From Bacillus sp. 2B10 (GTDB lineage Bacteria; Pseudomonadota; Alphaproteobacteria; Sphingomonadales; Sphingomonadaceae): 64,000 bases of DNA. The notes below the pieces were generated by a model, which was not told the origin of the DNA, made no database searches, and saw nothing but the letters and a program-made list of their open reading frames with translations. The translations under genes and the position numbers were made by a program. The DNA lies in assembly GCA_003946805.1 (NCBI GenBank), contig RPSH01000013.1, positions 29,415 to 93,414 on the forward strand, in the 5' to 3' direction. Positions 59,964-64,000 of the stretch are shown here, in pieces; the first letter of the stretch is position 1; every line of letters begins with the position of its first letter.

Positions 59964-60872
59964 ATGCGCAACGACACCCAGCTCCCGGAGCATTCGCCCG
60001 CGCCCGCACCGGCGCTCGACCCCTCGAACCTGACCGTCCCGTCCGAGACACCCTATCTCGACGCCAACGGCTATGACCCCGCCGATTACCAATGGGTCCC
60101 CGTCCGCCGCAAACCGCGTGCCGACGGCTGGTCCGAAGCGAAACAGCGCGACTTCATCGAAACGCTCGCCGATGGCGGGTCGGTCAGCGAGGCGGCGCGC
60201 GCCGTCGGCATGTCGCCCAGCAGCGCCTATCGCCTGCGCCGCTCGCCCGGCGGCGAAGCCTTTGCCCGTGCATGGGATGCGGCGGTCGCGCAGGCGGTGG
60301 GGATGCTGGTCGACGTCGCGTTCGACCGGGCGATCAACGGCACCGTCGAACCGGTACTCGATGCGGAGGGGCAGCGGATAGGGTCGCGGCATCGCCCCGG
60401 CGACCGGATGCTGATGTTCCTGCTCGCCGCCCATTATCCCGACCGCTACGGCAAGCAGCAGCGGCGCCGGCCGGCGCACGGCGAGGCGGAGGCACCGGCC
60501 CCCACTCCGACGCCGAGCGTGGCCGAGGCGCTCGACGCACTCTCCCCCGCGCCGCCGGCCGAACCGGAAAAGCTGATGACCCCGGCCGATCTCGACGTCG
60601 CGATCGAGGTCGCCGATCTGGCCGATGGCCGGCTGCCCGGCTGGCTCGATCCCGATCGCCGCGTGGAACCCGCGCCGCAGCCGGTCGAACCGCCGCTGCC
60701 CGAACCGCTCGCGGCGGCGCTCGCCGAACACGACGACATCTACATCTCCGAGCCGGGGCCGCTGGGCATGGCGTTCGAGGTCGAACTGGAACTCGCCAAG
60801 CGCGGCATCGTCGTGCCGCGCCCCCGGCCACAGCCGAACCGCCGCGCGCGCGGCAAAACGCGGCGAGTGTGA
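59964..60872 (+). CDS. Putative HTH DNA-binding protein of unknown role
   Basis: A 302-residue protein. After a Pro-rich start comes GWSEAKQRDFIETLADGGSVSEAARAVGMSP (here as QRDFIETLADGGSVSEAARA), a helix-turn-helix at about 74-93. GSRHRPGDRMLMFLLAAHYPDRYG follows near residue 135, then a long acidic/Pro tail. The HTH and HYPDRYG block resemble terminase small-subunit-like or IS-accessory proteins, but no capsid or transposase gene is nearby. Divergent from yefM-yoeB by 90 bases. The stop is inside a shared 24-base motif. Confidence 0.65.
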   Translation: MRNDTQLPEHSPAPAPALDPSNLTVPSETPYLDANGYDPADYQWVPVRRKPRADGWSEAKQRDFIETLADGGSVSEAARAVGMSPSSAYRLRRSPGGEAFARAWDAAVAQAVGMLVDVAFDRAINGTVEPVLDAEGQRIGSRHRPGDRMLMFLLAAHYPDRYGKQQRRRPAHGEAEAPAPTPTPSVAEALDALSPAPPAEPEKLMTPADLDVAIEVADLADGRLPGWLDPDRRVEPAPQPVEPPLPEPLAAALAEHDDIYISEPGPLGMAFEVELELAKRGIVVPRPRPQPNRRARGKTRRV

Positions 60873-60887
60873 CTTTCGTGACCTTTG
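60864..60887. repeat. 24-base motif also present at 5679
   Basis: Contains GTGTGACTTTCGTGACC, identical over 24 bases to 5679-5702. It overlaps the TGA of the HTH gene. Confidence 0.6.
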
Positions 60888-60960
60888 GACACGAAACGGG
60901 GCGCCGCGCGTGGTTCGCGCGACGCCCCGTCCTTCACAACTCCGATCCACCGACGGGAAA

Positions 60961-61044
60961 GCGTCACCCCGGCGAAGGCCGGGGTCTCCCGCGCCTCCTG
61001 CCGCGCGCTGTCACCGGGAGATCCCGGCCGGTGCCGGGATGACG
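60961..61044. repeat. Family A palindromic element
   Basis: GCGTCACCCCGGCGAAGGCC and ATCCCGGCCGGTGCCGGGAT followed by GACG. Sits between the HTH gene and the small lipoprotein gene. Confidence 0.78.
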
Positions 61045-61086
61045 TCCGATCCGGCGTGGACGGATCGAACGGTATCCCGGCGCGGA

Positions 61087-61365
61087 TTACATCTTGTTCG
61101 CGACGGCCTGTTCGATCTGGGCGTTGTCGGTGTCGTCGGCCTTGTCGGCGGCGTCCTCGCCCATGTCGCGGACGTTCTCGGCCTGACGCTCCAGCGCATC
61201 CTCGACCTGCTCGTTGCTGGTCAGGTCGGCCTGGTCTTCCAGCGCGTCGGCGCGGTTCTCGGTCATCGCCTCGATATTGTCGGCGGCCTTGTCGTCGGCA
61301 TTGCCACCACATGCGCCCAGCAGCATCAGCGCGGCCAGACCGGTCGCCGTCATCATCGTCTTCAT
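61087..61365 (-). CDS. Small acidic lipoprotein
   Basis: A 92-residue protein with lipoprotein signal MKTMMTATGLAALMLLGAC (lipobox LGAC, Cys19). The rest is acidic and helical with regular DxxAD and ExxxD spacing (EAMTENRADALEDQADLTS, NVRDMGEDAADKADDTDNA), likely coiled or disordered. Function unknown; probably periplasmic side of a membrane. Confidence 0.8.
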   Translation of the reverse strand: MKTMMTATGLAALMLLGACGGNADDKAADNIEAMTENRADALEDQADLTSNEQVEDALERQAENVRDMGEDAADKADDTDNAQIEQAVANKM

Positions 61366-61408
61366 GGCAATTCCCTCTTCCTTCCGCCCCTGTGGCGGAC
61401 AAGCGGGT

Positions 61409-62140
61409 TCAATCGTCCGAACCGCCCGATGGTTCCGTCTGCGTATCGAGTGCCGGGATCGCCCAGTCTATCTCGCCGCGTCCCTGCCTCGCGAGGAACG
61501 CATTGGCCTGGCTGAACGGGCGGCTGCCGAACCAGCCGCTATGCGCCGACAGCGGGGAGGGGTGGCGCGCGCGCAGCACGAGGTGCCGGCCCCCGGCGGC
61601 TACGTCGCGGACGAACCCGGCCTTCTTCTGGGCATGCGATCCCCATAGCAGGAAGACGCTGGGCGGCCCCTGTTCCGCCACGGCATGGACGACCGCGTCG
61701 GTCAGCGCCTCCCATCCCCGTCCGGCATGGGCGGCGGCGCGGCCCTGTTCGACGGTCAGCACCGCGTTCAGCAGCAGCACCCCCTGCCGCGCCCAGTGTT
61801 CGAGGAAGCCATGGGGCGGCGGCGCGATGCCCAGGTCGCTGTGCAGTTCCTTGTAGATGTTGCGCAGCGACGGCGGCACCGGCACCCCCGGCCGGACCGA
61901 GAAGGACAGCCCGTGCGCCTGCCCCGGCCCGTGATACGGGTCCTGCCCGAGGATCACGACCCGCACCTTGTCCAGCGGGGTCAGCGCCAGCGCGGTGAAC
62001 CAGTCGGCGCTGTGCGGCAGGATGCGCTTGCCCGCCGCCTTCTCGGCCTTCAGGAAGTCGCGCAAGGCCGCCATGCCCGGGCTGTCGAACACCGGGCCCA
62101 GCGCCGGCGCCCAGCTGGGGTCGATCGCAGGCGGGATCAT
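61409..62140 (-). CDS. ung: Uracil-DNA glycosylase
   Basis: A 243-residue family 1 enzyme removing uracil from DNA. Catalytic Asp67 in GQDPYHGPGQAHG, LLLNAVLTVE, FLLWGSHAQKK, and HPSPLSAHSGWFG with the catalytic His. Overlaps the phnA-like gene by four bases (ATGA). Confidence 0.97.
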   Translation of the reverse strand: MIPPAIDPSWAPALGPVFDSPGMAALRDFLKAEKAAGKRILPHSADWFTALALTPLDKVRVVILGQDPYHGPGQAHGLSFSVRPGVPVPPSLRNIYKELHSDLGIAPPPHGFLEHWARQGVLLLNAVLTVEQGRAAAHAGRGWEALTDAVVHAVAEQGPPSVFLLWGSHAQKKAGFVRDVAAGGRHLVLRARHPSPLSAHSGWFGSRPFSQANAFLARQGRGEIDWAIPALDTQTEPSGGSDD

Positions 62141-62442
62141 GCGCGCTTGCGCACGAACTCGGCGCGCAGCACCAGCCCCTTGATCCCTTCGAACTTGCAG
62201 TCGATCTCCTGTGCGTCGCCGGTCAGGCGGATCGACTTGATGAGGGTGCCGCGCTTCAGCGTCTGCCCCGCGCCCTTGACGGTCAGGTCCTTGACGAGCG
62301 TCACCTGATCGCCATCGGCCAGCACATTGCCCACCGCATCGCGGACGACCACGTCGTCGTCGCCGACCGGCGCGGCGGCGACCTGCGACGCCGGCACCCA
62401 CTCGCCGCTCGCCTCGTCATAGATATAGTCGTCGTCGCTCAT
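62137..62442 (-). CDS. PhnA/YjdM-family protein
   Basis: A 101-residue member of the alkylphosphonate utilization protein PhnA (YjdM) domain group. VRDAVGNVLADGDQVTLVKDL and VKGAGQTLKRGTLIKSIRL are the domain core. The N-terminal zinc ribbon of longer PhnA proteins is missing and replaced by YIYDEASGEWVPA. No phosphonate genes are nearby, so that pathway link is doubtful. Coupled to ung. Confidence 0.85.
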   Translation of the reverse strand: MSDDDYIYDEASGEWVPASQVAAAPVGDDDVVVRDAVGNVLADGDQVTLVKDLTVKGAGQTLKRGTLIKSIRLTGDAQEIDCKFEGIKGLVLRAEFVRKRA

Positions 62443-62492
62443 GGCGTTGTCCGTCTTCCCAGTGCGCTGTCCCGAATGGCCCTAGGCTCTCC

Positions 62493-62607
62493 CGTTCGTC
62501 CTGAGTAGCCATTGAGCGAAGTCGAAATGGCGTATCGAAGGACCGCTTGCGGCCAGGTGCTTCGATATGGGTCTTCGACTAGCTCAGCCCTTGCTCGGCA
62601 CGAACGG
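62493..62607. repeat. Family C inverted repeat, copy 3
   Basis: CGTTCGTCCTGAGTAGCCAT to GCTCGGCACGAACG, with GGCGTATCGAAGGACC and TGCTTCGATATGGGTC inside. Same unit as 47279-47389. Confidence 0.8.
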
Positions 62608-62644
62608 TTCTTCCCGTGCGGTATGGTCAAGGCAGACACTCGGG

Positions 62645-64000
62645 TCAGAACAACCCCGGCACCTCGCGCTGCGCGGTCGACGGGCGGGCGGGTTGCAGCA
62701 GCGTGCGCTCGTCGAACCGGCCGCGGGCGTTCTGCGCCGACGTGCCCGCCGACCCGCTGATCCGGCTGCACGACCGCCCGGCGAGGAAGTCGAGCGCGCG
62801 GGCCACCGACTGTTCGCGGGCATCGCCCAGCGGATAGCTGATGTCGTCGCCCGCCTGGCAGGTGTTGGGCACGGTCGCCGCCAGCCCGTCATAATAGGCC
62901 GCCGACCGCGCCGAGTTCTGCACCGCCAGCGCCACGACGCGCAGGCGATCGTCGCACGCCGCGCGGTCGAGCGCGATCTGCCCGACCGGCTTGCCATAGG
63001 TGTTGGTGCCGACCAGCGCCATGTTGCTGCCCAGATAGGGCACGAACGCGTTGATGACGAGTTCGCTGGCCGAGGCGGTGTTGCCGGTGCCGATGAAGGC
63101 GATCCTGACCGGCGCCACCGACTGCGGCTGCGGCTGGAAGAAGCGCGTCTCGTTCTCCGCCGCCTTTTCGGGGCGGAAGCTGGTGTAGCTGTAGACCTGG
63201 CCGGCCGACTTGTCGCGGCCGAGCAGGTCGCCCATCAGGTCGGCGATCGAGATCAGCCCACCGCCATTGTAGCGGAAATCGATGATGAACTCGGTGATCC
63301 CCTGCGCCCGGAAATCGGCGAAGGCGTTCCGGAGCGGCGTCTCGGCCGACGAGATGAAGGTGCGCAGGTTGATGTAGCCGACCTTCCTGGCGCCGTCGGT
63401 CAGCACCTTGGCGCCATAGCGCGTCGATACCGGCAGCAGCGCATAGTCGGTCTTGGTGACCGTCGCGGTCCGCGTGGTGCCGTCGATCGTGCGGAACTGG
63501 AACACGCGCGCCGTGCCCGGCGTGTCGGGGCCCAGCGCATTGTTCAGCCCGCTGGTGCCCTCGGCATCGACGATCGCCGATACCGCGCGCAGGCTGGCGG
63601 TCGACGTGCCGATCTGCAGGATCTCGGTGCCGCGGTCGATCCCGGCGGCCAGCGCCGGGGCCCCTTCGAACGATTCGGTTATCAGCAGCCGCCGCCCGGT
63701 CGAATCGAGCGCGAAGCGGGTGCCGAACCCGGCGGTCGCGCCGGCGTCGTAATAGGCGTTCTCCTCGGCGATCGACGTCACGTAGGTAAAGAACCGGTCC
63801 TTGCGCTGGCTGCGCGCGGTCGCGGTCAGCGCGTCGATATAGCTGTCGACCGACGTATAGGGCGTCGGGTCGAGCGTGGCGGGCAGCGTCTCGGGAAAGA
63901 GATACCATTCGCGCAGCTGCGCCAGGGCCCAGTCCTGCCGCGCGCGCAGCGAACAGGCGGCACTGGTGGTCGGCGTGGGCGTGGGGGTCGTGCCCGGCAC
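62645..64000 (-). CDS. S41-family peptidase, N-terminus beyond the window
   Basis: At least 451 residues of a C-terminal-processing-peptidase-like serine protease. A Pro/Thr linker (GTTPTPTPTTSAAC) is followed by a helical domain, a PDZ-like part (ESFEGAPALAAGIDRGTEIL), and the protease core GYINLRTFIS, EFIIDFRYNGGG and GTGNTASASELVINAF, with the probable catalytic Ser in SASELV. The linker suggests a lipoprotein or secreted signal upstream that is not visible. A Lys partner was not assigned. Confidence 0.85.
   Translation of the reverse strand: MPGTTPTPTPTTSAACSLRARQDWALAQLREWYLFPETLPATLDPTPYTSVDSYIDALTATARSQRKDRFFTYVTSIAEENAYYDAGATAGFGTRFALDSTGRRLLITESFEGAPALAAGIDRGTEILQIGTSTASLRAVSAIVDAEGTSGLNNALGPDTPGTARVFQFRTIDGTTRTATVTKTDYALLPVSTRYGAKVLTDGARKVGYINLRTFISSAETPLRNAFADFRAQGITEFIIDFRYNGGGLISIADLMGDLLGRDKSAGQVYSYTSFRPEKAAENETRFFQPQPQSVAPVRIAFIGTGNTASASELVINAFVPYLGSNMALVGTNTYGKPVGQIALDRAACDDRLRVVALAVQNSARSAAYYDGLAATVPNTCQAGDDISYPLGDAREQSVARALDFLAGRSCSRISGSAGTSAQNARGRFDERTLLQPARPSTAQREVPGLF

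Overview
The window is a GC-rich chromosomal segment of an alphaproteobacterium, most likely a Sphingomonas-type member of the Sphingomonadaceae. The evidence is a circularly permuted two-piece tmRNA with the tag ANDNEALAIAA, a rimP-nusA-ylxR-infB-rbfA-truB-rpsO-pnp cluster, a DivK-like regulator divergent from a DUF3572 gene, a TorF-type porin, a DUF3035 lipoprotein beside lspA, a long-chain polyprenyl diphosphate synthase with UbiG, and many short palindromic intergenic repeats. Most of it is core housekeeping DNA. No rRNA, tRNA, CRISPR array or intact IS element was seen.

Layout. 1-11.7 kb: Rrf2 regulator, permuted ssrA, three hairpins that share one loop, a TSUP permease, a GH130-like enzyme coupled to chorismate mutase, polyprenyl diphosphate synthase, nitronate monooxygenase-like protein, YjbQ, aspartate kinase, UbiG, and a lipoprotein sugar dehydrogenase. 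11.9-23.2 kb: the translation and RNA-metabolism cluster rimP, nusA, ylxR, infB, a membrane protein, rbfA, tdk, truB, rpsO and pnp, mostly with overlapping or touching genes and with terminators after rpsO and pnp. 23.4-30.3 kb: an MsrP-like molybdoenzyme with its cytochrome b partner, a flavin reductase, a second TSUP permease, an NYN protein coupled to rlmN, a histidine phosphatase and an outer-membrane barrel. 30.4-39.2 kb: dnaN, sppA coupled to an acetyltransferase, two small membrane proteins, divK, DUF3572, HAD, RidA and a TorF porin. 39.6-47.3 kb: a minus-strand series thyA-folA-dipeptidase-ribF-(repeat)-ileS-lspA-DUF3035. 47.5-51.0 kb: glnK-amtB behind a textbook sigma-54 promoter, and tldD coupled to a DUF2007-like gene. 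51.1-56.2 kb: unknown proteins, an ABC ATPase, a papain-like protein coupled to a membrane protein, and dinB. 56.3-58.4 kb: TPP riboswitch and thiC. 58.4-60.9 kb: a small accessory patch with a less GC-rich DUF3800 gene, a yefM-yoeB toxin-antitoxin pair and a putative HTH protein. 61-64 kb: small lipoprotein, ung, phnA-like gene and a truncated S41 peptidase.

The most unusual features are repeats and structure rather than gene families. Three consecutive hairpins at 921-1027 keep the same 14-nt loop while their stems differ but stay complementary. At least five families of short inverted-repeat elements are scattered between genes. Two of these have copies inside the reading frames of essential genes: 64 codons in truB and 36 codons in ileS, both frame-preserving, resembling the in-gene palindromic elements known from Rickettsia. 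No family was searched in a database, so all product names rest on recognised motifs and gene context.
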